From Burkholderiales bacterium (GTDB lineage Bacteria; Pseudomonadota; Gammaproteobacteria; Burkholderiales; UBA11063), in contig JAJFBE010000001.1 of the NCBI GenBank assembly GCA_020697255.1, positions 310,001 through 374,000 on the forward strand: a DNA stretch of 64,000 bases, in the 5' to 3' direction. Position 1 is the first letter of the stretch. Every line of letters starts with the position of its first letter. The notes below the pieces were generated by a model that did not search any database, had not been told where the DNA came from, and worked only from the letters and a program-made list of their open reading frames with translations. Both the position numbers and the translations under genes were made by a program. Positions 44,302-53,160 of the stretch are shown in pieces.

Positions 44302-44889
44302 TTATTTTAATAATTTGGTTAAATTGTATTGCCCCGATTTAATAATATTAGATGCACGTGTAACGTTGGCAATGCTTACTTTTAAACTTTCAGCTATTTC
44401 TCGCTGGGTTTTCTCGCCCTTCATCAATTCCTTCACGATTTGTAAACGCTTTGGTATCTCATCCCGTTCAGAAATAGTTAAAAATACGTTTAAAAACTCA
44501 GCTAAGTCTTCTACTTTGTTAAACTTCATACATTGCTCAAGAAATTCATGCCAGGGATAATCAGTTTTTTTAGCTGCACCGTTATTTACTGAGTTTCTTT
44601 CTGCTCCCGCAGAAACTTCACCAATGGGAGTTTTAGCTGCACCATCATTTACTAAGTTTCTCTCTAATTCCGCAGAAACTCCGCCAATGGGAGTTTTAGC
44701 TGCACCATCATTTACTGAGTTTCTCTCTAATTCCGCAGAAACTCCGCCAATGGGAGTTTTAGCTGCACCATCATTTACTAAATTTCTCTCTAATTCCGCA
44801 GAAACTCCGCCAAAGGGAGTTTTAGCTGCACCATCATTTACTAAGTTTCTCTCTAATTCCGCAGAAACTCCGCTTTGCTTCGTTTTCAT
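44302..44889 (-). CDS. trpR: Trp operon repressor with N-terminal repeat extension
   Basis: A 195-residue protein. The C-terminal 84 residues (from PWHEFLEQC) are a TrpR family helical DNA-binding domain: LTISERDEIPKRLQIVKELM, KGEKTQREIAESLKVSIANV, TRASNIIKSG. The first about 110 residues are five copies of a 21-residue unit (GVSAELERNLVNDGAAKTP...), encoded by a 63-bp tandem repeat. ATG 44892 and 44889 are adjacent; 44889 has better spacing to GAGG. Known TrpR proteins bind Trp and repress trp genes; this one heads the operon it is expected to control. Confidence 0.92.
   Translation of the reverse strand: MKTKQSGVSAELERNLVNDGAAKTPFGGVSAELERNLVNDGAAKTPIGGVSAELERNSVNDGAAKTPIGGVSAELERNLVNDGAAKTPIGEVSAGAERNSVNNGAAKKTDYPWHEFLEQCMKFNKVEDLAEFLNVFLTISERDEIPKRLQIVKELMKGEKTQREIAESLKVSIANVTRASNIIKSGQYNLTKLLK
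44571..44885. repeat. 63-bp tandem repeat (five units) in trpR
   Basis: Units begin at 44571, 44634, 44697, 44760 and 44823. The middle three are almost identical; the first is diverged. Exact multiples of three keep the frame. Confidence 0.95.
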
Positions 44890-44914
44890 CATTAAGCCTC
44901 AAGAATTTAATGAC

Positions 44915-44947
44915 GTAATGATATATCATTACAAGAGTATTTGTCAA
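44915..44947 (-). promoter_or_regulatory. trp operon promoter and operator
   Basis: On the minus strand a perfect -35 TTGACA (44947-44942) and -10 TATCAT (44923-44918, spacer 18). An 18-bp perfect palindrome GTAATGATATATCATTAC (44915-44932) covers the -10. The first start codon follows 26 nt later. A classic repressor layout. Confidence 0.8.
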
Positions 44948-45079
44948 ATATTTTTATACTAGATCTTTGTAGTGAATAAATATTGAAGAGTTACCACACT
45001 ATAACTTTGTCTCTATTTGTTGGTTCTATATCAAAAGAATCATAAAATTCATCATGGTTTTTTACAACCCCGTTCACCA

Positions 45080-45096
45080 ATACGGAAATTCCGTAT
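45080..45096. promoter_or_regulatory. palindrome upstream of the exported-protein gene
   Basis: Perfect 8-bp arms ATACGGAA and TTCCGTAT with central A. The core CGGAAATTCCGTAT recurs at 59096-59109, also about 100 bp before an exported-protein gene. Confidence 0.55.
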
Positions 45097-45180
45097 GGAT
45101 AAATATTTTTAATTTTATTATAATAAATACTATAAAGCTCTAAAAGCCCCTCAATAAAAATGTTTTTAAAGGAAATTATT

Positions 45181-45699
45181 ATGAAAACAAAAATTTTACT
45201 CGCAACACTAGCATTAGCATGTATAACTATTCAGACTTCTTTAGCGGTAGGTGTAAATCCGGATAACGGGACATGCATTAAAGGTACTGAGATGGAGGAT
45301 CTAGTTGGTGATCCAAGTAAAATTAGTTCTTACTATAGCAATCCTGATAAAATAATTGTTCCAAAGGATTATGTTGATATTGGCACAGATCCTATATATG
45401 TCACTTCTTATTTTCAAGTTATAGGTACATTTGAAAATACTCTAGAATACAAGGCCGTAAAAGATAGAGGTATGAAAATTAAAGTTTATCCAACCCCTTA
45501 TGATCCAAATGGCCTCTCATATTGGGCCCCTCCACAATACTGGGCCTATTGCCCAAACTCTAACAGAATTCTCATGATGAGGGGAGCTTTTTTCGAAGAA
45601 GGTAAGGAGCCTATTCTTGGTACGAATCAAGGTACCAGAGGTTCAGGAATACAAGTTTTTTATATGCCTGTAAATTACGAACCTTACAAACAGCAATAA
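45181..45699 (+). CDS. exported protein of unknown function
   Basis: A 172-residue protein with a clear signal peptide (MKTKILLATLALACITIQ, cleavage near SLA). Mature part begins with a Cys-bearing NPDNGTCIKG and has one more Cys (AYCPNS). It has the general form of the exported proteins at 7186, 59207 and 60512 (GxC near the start, a second Cys late) but the middle is different. ATG 45181 is preceded by AAGGAAAT; the frame extends 21 nt further upstream. Function unknown. Confidence 0.65.
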   Translation: MKTKILLATLALACITIQTSLAVGVNPDNGTCIKGTEMEDLVGDPSKISSYYSNPDKIIVPKDYVDIGTDPIYVTSYFQVIGTFENTLEYKAVKDRGMKIKVYPTPYDPNGLSYWAPPQYWAYCPNSNRILMMRGAFFEEGKEPILGTNQGTRGSGIQVFYMPVNYEPYKQQ

Positions 45700-45752
45700 A
45701 GGATGCAAATTTTGGAACGATAATATTCTAACAATATAAAATTTATTAGTAG

Positions 45753-45782
45753 AGACCCCGTGCTTAAGCACGGGGATGACAT
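45753..45782. repeat. GGRATGACA palindromic repeat, copy 5
   Basis: Perfect 20-nt palindrome CCCCGTGCTTAAGCACGGGG followed by ATGACA, between convergent genes; it could serve as a bidirectional terminator-like hairpin. Confidence 0.75.
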
Positions 45783-45787
45783 AGCTG

Positions 45788-47317
45788 TTAGTTGCCAGAC
45801 GCAGTATAAGGCTGTATTTGCCCATCCACACTAATTTTAACTTTGGCAGCAAGTAATTTTGGCAAAATACGGGTTTTAGTCATAGCAGCCAACTCTCTTA
45901 CACTACGGTTATTATAATGGCTGGTAACTAAAATTGAACGCTCAACCCTGGTTTTTTCTATTACATTTAAACCATGTAAACCTTGCTTTAATAATTCGTA
46001 ATCAGTCAATAAAAATACTTTCTTCTTCTCAATTTCAGTTAAATTATTTAAGAAATTAACCGCATCCAAACCCTGGTCAAAATGCTTACGCCAAATATGA
46101 GGTGCAGAAATATTAAATCTGGACTCCCAGGCATCATGAATTGATGGATCATCATCCAAAATAACAATCATATCATCGCTATTTAAATCAATCTTATCTG
46201 CAATCCAATTGGGCGCTGATATTTTGGGAAAAGTCAATGTTACTTTAGTACCGCCGCCTATATCCGATTGAATATCCAGAGCGCCATTATTTTGCTCTAA
46301 CATATTTCTAACCTGGCTATAGCCTATACCATGCCCAGCAATTTTCCCATCAGTCACAGCAACCGCATTCCTGATCTTATTTATAACTACATCTGATATT
46401 CCTTTACCCCTATCCTCAATAGTAATTTTTACATCTTTACCACAATCTTCAAAATTAATAATTACTTCCCCGCCCTTACCTTCAAAAGCATCTACGGCAT
46501 TATTAATAAGATTTGAAATTGAACGGGCAAACGCCTGTGACTCCACACTGATAAAGGCAAAATAACTACTATCACTAAAATTGGAAATAAAACCTACCGG
46601 CAATTGGGAATATTCGTATCTTTTCTCTGTAATTATTTCAAGCAAATCAGCAGAGACTAATAACGGCAAATTTTTTGGCATCATTAAATTAGAAGCAAAT
46701 GTCTCATTTTCAAGCTGCGGAGTAAAATAACCAAGTAAATTATTTGCAATATCATTAATTCTGGTTATAGCACGTCGGATCGCCACTCTGTCTTGTTCGG
46801 TTATTCCTGTACAGCAATCCATAAGCATATTTAAACTGGCAGCTGGGGAGCGAATATCATGAGCTACTTGCGCAACTACTTTTCTTAATCTGGAATGCTG
46901 TAATTCTCTACTTGCCTGCCTTTCAATTTTTACTCGTTCTGCTTCTTTACGATCAGTTATATCCAAAGAAATACCTAATACCCCTATTATCTCATCCTGC
47001 TCATTTTTAAGCGGCACCTTTTGGCTCAATACCACAACCTCATGCCCATCCATTAGCGTTTTTTCTTCTGAAGTCTTTATAATACCTTTCTTTATTACCT
47101 CTATATCATTTTCCCTAAATTCTTCAGCACTTTTTTCCGGCCAGGGTAAATCAAAATCAGTCTTACCAATAATCTCATCACTAGATTTCAAGCCAAGATT
47201 ACGTGCCTGCTTCATATTACAACCTAAATACTTTCCATTCACATCTTTCCAATAAATATGCGCTGGTAAATATTCAATTATATTTTCTAGTGCAGTCCCC
47301 CTATATTCGCTTTTCAT
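45788..47317 (-). CDS. PAS sensor histidine kinase with C-terminal receiver-like domain
   Basis: A 509-residue soluble hybrid kinase. PAS domain at about 10-115 (IIEYLPAHIYWKDVNGKYLG); HisKA with H-box VVAQVAHDIRSPAASL; HATPase with N-box NLINNAVDAFEGKG, IEDRGKGI and GHGIGYS; C-terminal receiver-like domain with the acidic pair VILDDDPSIHDAW and FLLTDYELLKQG (acceptor Asp). No transmembrane segment is evident, so it senses a cytoplasmic signal. ATG 47317 has AGGAG 7 nt upstream. No partner regulator gene is adjacent. Confidence 0.88.
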   Translation of the reverse strand: MKSEYRGTALENIIEYLPAHIYWKDVNGKYLGCNMKQARNLGLKSSDEIIGKTDFDLPWPEKSAEEFRENDIEVIKKGIIKTSEEKTLMDGHEVVVLSQKVPLKNEQDEIIGVLGISLDITDRKEAERVKIERQASRELQHSRLRKVVAQVAHDIRSPAASLNMLMDCCTGITEQDRVAIRRAITRINDIANNLLGYFTPQLENETFASNLMMPKNLPLLVSADLLEIITEKRYEYSQLPVGFISNFSDSSYFAFISVESQAFARSISNLINNAVDAFEGKGGEVIINFEDCGKDVKITIEDRGKGISDVVINKIRNAVAVTDGKIAGHGIGYSQVRNMLEQNNGALDIQSDIGGGTKVTLTFPKISAPNWIADKIDLNSDDMIVILDDDPSIHDAWESRFNISAPHIWRKHFDQGLDAVNFLNNLTEIEKKKVFLLTDYELLKQGLHGLNVIEKTRVERSILVTSHYNNRSVRELAAMTKTRILPKLLAAKVKISVDGQIQPYTASGN

Positions 47318-47420
47318 ATCGATACTCCTGTATATACTCTTAGTATTTGCATCCAATATTATGTAGGTTTGACCCAGAACTCAAATACTTTAAATTAAAC
47401 TATATTTTACAATTAATAAC

Positions 47421-48668
47421 TTATTTACGAATTTGCCCTGTACCATAAACCAGCCACTTATAGCTAGTTAACGCTTCCAGACCAATAGGACCCCTAACAT
47501 GTAATTTTTGTGTACTAATCCCTACTTCCGCACCCATACCAAATTCACCACCATCAGTAAATCCTGTGGATGCGTTAACATAAACAGCTGCGGCATCAGT
47601 TCTCATTAAAAAATATTCGGCACTCTCCAGATCTTCCGTAATGATAGCTTCGCTATGCTTTGAACTAAACCTTCGGATATGTGATAATGCCTCATCTATA
47701 TCATCCACAGTTTTAACCGACATTTTGTAACTTAAAAACTCTCGTCCAAAATCTTCATTTCTTGCCAAAAATAATAAACTATCCGGGTAATAGCCTTTTA
47801 AAGCAGCATAACTTTTTGCATCAGCAAAAATTTCAACCTTACCCTGTAATAAAGGCTCCACTAAATCAGGCAGATGATTCAAACGTTCCCGATGAATAAT
47901 TAGAGTATCAAGAGCATTACAAACACTCACTCGCCGGGTTTTAGCATTATTAATAATCAGTTTACCTTTGGCCAAATCTCCATTTACATCAAAATATGTA
48001 TGCACAATACCAGCCCCGGTTTCAATAACCGGAATTTTTGCATTTTCTCGCACAAAATCAATTAGCTGCTGGCTACCACGAGGAATACACACATCAACTA
48101 TATCCGTTGCATTTAACAAGTCATAAACTGCTTCACGATGAGGTGGCATCAAATATACCCAATTTAAATTTAATTGATACTCTGCCAACGCTTCTTTAAT
48201 CAAACTATAAAAAATTTCGTTTGAAAAATGAGCCTCTTTGCCACCTTTTAAAATACATGCATTACCAGATCTGAAGCATAAGCTAAAAACATCAATTGTT
48301 ACGTTGGGTCTTGATTCATAAATTGCTGCTACTACACCTAGGGGAACCTTCTGTTTTTTTAACTCAAGGTTATTAGGTAAAACTTTACTCTCCAAAACCT
48401 CATATGCTTCAAATGGCAGCTTGGCTACTTTAACTACATCTGATGCAATAGCTAATATTCTCTCCTGGTTTAGTTCCAGGCGATCATATTTAGGATCTTC
48501 TTTATTCATAAGATTTAGATCTTTTTTATTCTCATCAATAATTAGTTGATATTTTTGACTAATTAGCTCAGATAATTTGATTAAAGTTTTATACCGTATG
48601 CCCTCACTAATGATATCATAAGATGCAGATTTTGTTGCCGTAAATTTTTGGGAAATTTCGTTTTTCAT
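47421..48668 (-). CDS. proA: gamma-glutamyl phosphate reductase
   Basis: A 415-residue aldehyde-dehydrogenase-like enzyme of proline synthesis, reducing glutamyl-5-phosphate with NADPH. Family pieces: GVVAAIYESRPNVTIDV, CIPRGSQQLIDFV, the catalytic Cys in VSVCNALDTLII and FTDGGEFGMGAEVGISTQ, LTSYKWLVYGTGQIR. Starts one base after the tsaD stop; proB is not in the window. Confidence 0.96.
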   Translation of the reverse strand: MKNEISQKFTATKSASYDIISEGIRYKTLIKLSELISQKYQLIIDENKKDLNLMNKEDPKYDRLELNQERILAIASDVVKVAKLPFEAYEVLESKVLPNNLELKKQKVPLGVVAAIYESRPNVTIDVFSLCFRSGNACILKGGKEAHFSNEIFYSLIKEALAEYQLNLNWVYLMPPHREAVYDLLNATDIVDVCIPRGSQQLIDFVRENAKIPVIETGAGIVHTYFDVNGDLAKGKLIINNAKTRRVSVCNALDTLIIHRERLNHLPDLVEPLLQGKVEIFADAKSYAALKGYYPDSLLFLARNEDFGREFLSYKMSVKTVDDIDEALSHIRRFSSKHSEAIITEDLESAEYFLMRTDAAAVYVNASTGFTDGGEFGMGAEVGISTQKLHVRGPIGLEALTSYKWLVYGTGQIRK

Positions 48669-48669
48669 T

Positions 48670-49686
48670 CTAACTAGCCCTAGTTTGCTTTATTAGTTCA
48701 TAACGTGGGTACACACTAAAACTATAATCAAACTTTGCAGCTTTAAACCGATGGGCCCCGGCAAGCGCAATCATAGCTCCATTATCAGTACATAAATCTA
48801 ATGGTGGATAGAAAACAGTAGCGTTTGGTATTTTATTCATTTTTTTACGTAATTTTAAATTAGCACTTACCCCACCTGAAACAACCACAGTATTAATACC
48901 GGTTTGACTTACAGCATCAGCTACTTTTTTAACTAGTACATCTGTGATTGACTCTTCAATGGAAGCTGCCAGATTTTGTTTTATGGGCAGAGTCATTTCT
49001 TCTTGCTCTGTTATTTTATTAACCAACGTCAAAACTGCTGTTTTTAATCCGGAAAAACTAAAATTAAGATCGTGGCTATGTAGCATTGGCCTTGGCAAGT
49101 TATAAATATCCTGTCCATGGACAGCCAACTCTGCCAGATATTTCCCGCCGGGATAAGGAAGCCCTAAAAGCTTGGCAGTTTTATCAAAAGCCTCCCCAGC
49201 TGCATCATCAAGGGTATCACCTAATAATGTGTATTTACCAATTGCCTCAACTGCAATAATCTGTGTATGCCCACCTGAAACTAATAATGCAATAAAAGGT
49301 AGCCCTGGTTTAGTTTCACACAAAAACGGAGATAATAAATGACCTTCCAGATGATGAATCGGAATAACTGGCTTATTTAGGCTAAAAGCCAGAGCGTTGG
49401 CTACAGATGCACCTACTAATAACGCACCGTTTAACCCAGGGCCTGCAGTATAAGCAATAGCATCAATCATACCCAGATCCAAATTGGCGTCAACTAAACA
49501 TTGTTTTATCAGCGGGATAATGCGTTTTGTATGATCACGTGAGGCAAGCTCCGGCACAACACCGCCATACTGCGCGTGCAAGGAGATCTGTGAATATAAT
49601 GTATGTGCGATAAGCCCAGTGGCCAAATCGTATAGTGCAATTCCTGTTTCATCGCAGGAAGTTTCAATACCTAAAATCAGAGCCAT
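48670..49686 (-). CDS. tsaD: tRNA N6-adenosine threonylcarbamoyltransferase
   Basis: A 338-residue ASKHA-fold enzyme that modifies A37 of ANN-reading tRNAs. Motifs: [29 protein letters not shown], metal His pair in [19 protein letters not shown], and [13 protein letters not shown]. Length is standard. Coupled to proA by a one-base gap, an unusual partner but probably an operon. Confidence 0.96.
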   Translation of the reverse strand: MALILGIETSCDETGIALYDLATGLIAHTLYSQISLHAQYGGVVPELASRDHTKRIIPLIKQCLVDANLDLGMIDAIAYTAGPGLNGALLVGASVANALAFSLNKPVIPIHHLEGHLLSPFLCETKPGLPFIALLVSGGHTQIIAVEAIGKYTLLGDTLDDAAGEAFDKTAKLLGLPYPGGKYLAELAVHGQDIYNLPRPMLHSHDLNFSFSGLKTAVLTLVNKITEQEEMTLPIKQNLAASIEESITDVLVKKVADAVSQTGINTVVVSGGVSANLKLRKKMNKIPNATVFYPPLDLCTDNGAMIALAGAHRFKAAKFDYSFSVYPRYELIKQTRAS

Positions 49687-49849
49687 ATCATGTTCCGCAA
49701 AAGCAAATTATCCTAAAAAGAACCTTTAATTTATAAGAGTTTGAACAGGCTCTACCAGTTAACAACTCTTTTTAAGATTACATGCCGCAGTCACAATTGC
49801 AAGTTGCCGGGAACATGACTATACATCTGTGGTTTATCATTTAGTATTA

Positions 49850-51403
49850 TTATTTGGTTAGTATACCATTAATAATCAGTTTGCCTTCTTGCAAAACTAA
49901 ATTACTTGTCAAAATTCCATTGTTAACTTTTAGATAGCCTTTTTTTGCCCAAGTATTAACCTGATTATCTAATAAAATATTTACAACACGGGTCAATGCC
50001 TCTGAGCTCTGGCTATCAAGTTCTGCATTACCCGCACTTAATAAATATTTCATCTGCAGTACAAATAAATATGATACAACCGGTTTTGGTAAACTAAAAT
50101 TAAGATTTACCAATAATTTGTTCATGAATTTGTCCTGATCATTAATATCATCCAGCTCAAACTGTTTTGTGGTTGCCTGCCCTGAAACATTAATTAGCCC
50201 ATCCGGCGTCTTTAATTCAAACCGGGATAGTTTAATTACCGGGGCATCAACCAATATAGGCGCAAAATCCGTTTTCAGCAATTTAATAAATTTATTTTTT
50301 CTCGCTGTTTCTTCCATATTGGTCGAGCTTGCAGAAAATCTTTCAATCTCCTCAGCTAATTTGCTAAAGGCTACCGAATTTATATGATTTACTTCCAGAT
50401 TCAAAGTTAGCGGACCATATGTACGATCATTGGTTACCAAAGAATCAAAACCTACATCTGCTTTTGCATCAAAAAAATTACTTGAATCATTGCTAATAGT
50501 AGCATACGAAATATTATTAAAAGTAAAGCTACTTGGATTTAATGCATCAATTCCATTTAAAAACTCTGCCGAATTAATTCCGGTTGCCATCTTTAATACA
50601 TCACCTAGCTTAAAGCCAAGTGTTATTTTATCTTTCCATTCAATCAAAGCCTTACCCACATTCAATTTGGTAGTACCAACTTTTATTTTATTTGTACTAT
50701 ATTGTGAATCTGAAGTATAGTTTACATTATGTAATAATATTTGACCCTTAGTAGGAGCCAATAACTGCAAATTTGGAATAGAAAGGTTATTGCTAAATTT
50801 AGTGAAATCTTTATTGTAGTCCTGGTTCGCTACCATGCCCCCCCATACTACCTTAACCCCTGAAACAGCTTCTTCGTAGTCAAACTTAGGCGAATACGCA
50901 GTAATTTTCCCAGACCTGTTTAGATAAGTGACGTCTGTTATCTCAAGAGGAGTTGTCTCATTAAAGAATTTCTTTAGTATTTTCTTTACGCTGTCTGAAT
51001 ATTCAATATTTGTCCTAGAATAAGATAGAATTGGTAAAAAATTACCATGAAACACTCCGGAAAATAAGCCGTGTTCTATATGTGTGGTATATTTAAGCAC
51101 ATACGTATGATCGGGTAATATAGCCCCGGATTCATTGCTTGGCAGTACCTTGAGTATATTGGTTAACGTCTCGTTATTAACAGTTAATTCAACATGCATA
51201 TCGGATGTGAAAAAACCCCGGTGATAATTATGCTTAAGCACTTTTATTATTGGAGAATCGCCAAAAAAATAATTAAATTGCTGCTCTTTTTGCTTCTGTA
51301 TCATAAAGCCAAAGGCATAAGCTGAAATTAATTGTAATACAACTAAAATTGCAATAACAGCCAGAATAATATTTAGTTTGATCCACATTATTTTTTTTAA
51401 CAT
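49850..51403 (-). CDS. DUF945 (YdgA-like) membrane-anchored protein
   Basis: A 517-residue protein with a single N-terminal hydrophobic segment (about residues 8-32, KLNIILAVIAILVVLQLISA) and a long periplasmic region. YdgA-family features: YFFGDSPIIKVLKHNYHRG, TVEYSDSV, repeated GxLN/LxxNxL strands and a C-terminal LSAGNAELDSQSSEALTRVV. The function of the family is unclear (envelope). A similar start M6 exists but ATG 51403 fits. Confidence 0.75.
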   Translation of the reverse strand: MLKKIMWIKLNIILAVIAILVVLQLISAYAFGFMIQKQKEQQFNYFFGDSPIIKVLKHNYHRGFFTSDMHVELTVNNETLTNILKVLPSNESGAILPDHTYVLKYTTHIEHGLFSGVFHGNFLPILSYSRTNIEYSDSVKKILKKFFNETTPLEITDVTYLNRSGKITAYSPKFDYEEAVSGVKVVWGGMVANQDYNKDFTKFSNNLSIPNLQLLAPTKGQILLHNVNYTSDSQYSTNKIKVGTTKLNVGKALIEWKDKITLGFKLGDVLKMATGINSAEFLNGIDALNPSSFTFNNISYATISNDSSNFFDAKADVGFDSLVTNDRTYGPLTLNLEVNHINSVAFSKLAEEIERFSASSTNMEETARKNKFIKLLKTDFAPILVDAPVIKLSRFELKTPDGLINVSGQATTKQFELDDINDQDKFMNKLLVNLNFSLPKPVVSYLFVLQMKYLLSAGNAELDSQSSEALTRVVNILLDNQVNTWAKKGYLKVNNGILTSNLVLQEGKLIINGILTK

Positions 51404-51521
51404 AATTTTTATTTATCCATCCATTATTGTATAATAAATACTTCGAGTACGTATCTTATCGGCATAATTATACCATTATAAGATACAAATTTTCTGTAAT
51501 TTAATTAAACAGGAGTAGTAC

Positions 51522-51845
51522 ATGAGCAATTGCTTATTTTGTAAGATCATTGCCCGGGAAATTCCAGCTTCAATTATTTATGAAGATGAGGATATTATAG
51601 CATTTAACGATATTCATCCCAAGGCTTCTATTCATTTTTTAGTCGTGCCTAAATTACATATTGCATCAATGCTTGATTTAACCGTCATGCATAGCGAACT
51701 AATTGCAAAATTAATATTGAAAGCCGGGCAACTGGCAATAAATAATGGTCTGGGCGGTGGGTATAAAACCCATATAAATACCGGGAAAAATGGTGGTCAG
51801 GAAATAGATCATTTACATATACATATTTATGGGAATAAGGATTAG
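51522..51845 (+). CDS. hinT: HIT family protein (HinT-like)
   Basis: A 107-residue nucleotide-binding hydrolase: [39 protein letters not shown], and the histidine triad HLHIHIYG at the C-terminus. Acts on adenosine-5'-phosphoramidates in related bacteria. Ribosome site CAGGAGTAG. It is immediately upstream of tatA, an order common in betaproteobacteria. Confidence 0.94.
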   Translation: MSNCLFCKIIAREIPASIIYEDEDIIAFNDIHPKASIHFLVVPKLHIASMLDLTVMHSELIAKLILKAGQLAINNGLGGGYKTHINTGKNGGQEIDHLHIHIYGNKD

Positions 51846-51846
51846 T

Positions 51847-52023
51847 ATGGGTAGCTTTAGTATTTGGCATTGGCTTTTAGTCCTTGCCGTTGTAGTTTTA
51901 ATTTTTGGTACAAAAAAATTAAAAAATATGGGAACTGATGTGGGCGAAGCGGTAAAAAACTTCAAAAATGCCATATCAGAAGATAATAAAGACAGCAGTT
52001 TTAAAGAGAAAGAAACAACCTGA
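51847..52023 (+). CDS. tatA: Tat translocase subunit TatA
   Basis: A 58-residue protein: one membrane helix ([17 protein letters not shown]) then an amphipathic helix ([19 protein letters not shown]) and a hydrophilic tail. Forms the pore of the twin-arginine system. ATG 51847 gives [12 protein letters not shown], the usual start; an ATG at 51829 would overlap hinT. Confidence 0.94.
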   Translation: MGSFSIWHWLLVLAVVVLIFGTKKLKNMGTDVGEAVKNFKNAISEDNKDSSFKEKETT

Positions 52024-52024
52024 T

Positions 52025-52052
52025 GGGTATCCCCGATTTCGCGAGGATGACA
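52025..52052. repeat. GGRATGACA palindromic repeat, copy 6, between tatA and tatB
   Basis: GGTATCCCCGATTTCG / CGAGGATGACA lies in the tatA-tatB gap and supplies sequence just before the tatB start. Confidence 0.65.
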
Positions 52053-52057
52053 TAGCT

Positions 52058-52441
52058 ATGTTTGGTATTAGCTTTAGTGAAATTTTCCTAATTTGCATCA
52101 TCGCGCTAATCGTTCTTGGCCCAAAACAATTGCCACAAATAGCCTCGCGTCTTGGCCTGATGATATACAGTATTACAAATTACCTAACCTGCCTTAAACA
52201 CGAAATTTATCATAATAGTGGCGTCGGTGAATTAATTAGCACTAAATCTGAATTGATTAAAACATATTCCAAAGCCAGAAGCGCGATTGGAGCTAAGAAT
52301 ACTGCCGTACATGATGAAATAACCGAACACCCGGTTTCAAAAAATAATCCGCAAACCCTATATCAACCAGAGCTTGATTTTGATGCTCAGCCAGAGCTAT
52401 TTGATAGAGTAACCCTGCTCAACCTGAAAGAGCAAAGCTAA
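52058..52441 (+). CDS. tatB: Tat translocase subunit TatB
   Basis: A 127-residue membrane-anchored protein: MFGISFSEIFLICIIALIVL then GPKQLPQIASRLG, the standard TatB N-terminus, and a variable tail. It is the substrate-binding partner of TatC. ATG 52058 is the family start; an upstream frame runs through the repeat and is not used. Stop overlaps tatC (TAATG). Confidence 0.93.
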   Translation: MFGISFSEIFLICIIALIVLGPKQLPQIASRLGLMIYSITNYLTCLKHEIYHNSGVGELISTKSELIKTYSKARSAIGAKNTAVHDEITEHPVSKNNPQTLYQPELDFDAQPELFDRVTLLNLKEQS

Positions 52442-53160
52442 TGAATGAAACGTTGGTAATCCAACTAATCGAATTACGTAAGCGCCTGATTTTTATTTTT
52501 ATCGGTTTCATTATTGTATTTGCAATTCTATTTAATTTTAAAAATAATATGTTTGACCAGATAGCAAAACCATTACTTGAATATTTGCCCAAAGGCACAA
52601 AATTAATTGCAACTGATGTTATGGCCCCGTTTTTTGTACCATTAAAAATTACGGCTATTGCTGCCTTAGTCTTATCTCTACCAAACACTATATTTCAAAT
52701 ATGGCAATATGTTGCGCCGGGGCTTTATAAACATGAGCGTATATTGTTACTTTTTATAATCTTATTTTCCATAATTTTATTTATTACTGGTATATTGTTT
52801 TGCTACTTTCTGGTATTACCATTATTATTTAATTTTATCAGCCATATAAAAGCAAGTAATATCGAGATGTTTACTGATATCAATAAATATCTGGATCTGG
52901 TTTTAACCTTGTCTACCGTTTTTGGCATTAGTTTCCAAATGCCAATAGTAATTTTTTGTCTTATTTATTTTAATTTGGCCCAAATTGAAACTATTATAAA
53001 ACTTCGCCCTTACGTTTTTGTTGGCTGCTTTATCCTGGCCGCAATTGTTACGCCCCCGGATATATTCTCGCAAAGTATACTTGCTATATCGCTTTATATC
53101 CTGTACGAATTTGGTATAATAGCTACAAAGATATTAGGTAAAGCGGCTACTCATGCGTAA
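52441..53160 (+). CDS. tatC: Tat translocase subunit TatC
   Basis: A 239-residue six-helix membrane protein: ELRKRLIF (cytoplasmic E/R residues), PLLEYLPKGTKLIATD, VFGISFQMPIVIF, AAIVTPPDIFSQ and LYILYEFGI. It is the twin-arginine receptor. Overlaps tatB by one base and the next gene by 8 bp. Confidence 0.96.
   Translation: MNETLVIQLIELRKRLIFIFIGFIIVFAILFNFKNNMFDQIAKPLLEYLPKGTKLIATDVMAPFFVPLKITAIAALVLSLPNTIFQIWQYVAPGLYKHERILLLFIILFSIILFITGILFCYFLVLPLLFNFISHIKASNIEMFTDINKYLDLVLTLSTVFGISFQMPIVIFCLIYFNLAQIETIIKLRPYVFVGCFILAAIVTPPDIFSQSILAISLYILYEFGIIATKILGKAATHA

Noticed and set aside
44571-44885. A CRISPR array
   Set aside because: The repeat units are contiguous, without spacers, and in frame in a gene.
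44624-44962. Plus-strand frame across the trpR repeats
   Set aside because: Shadow of the repeat; the minus frame encodes a recognisable TrpR domain.
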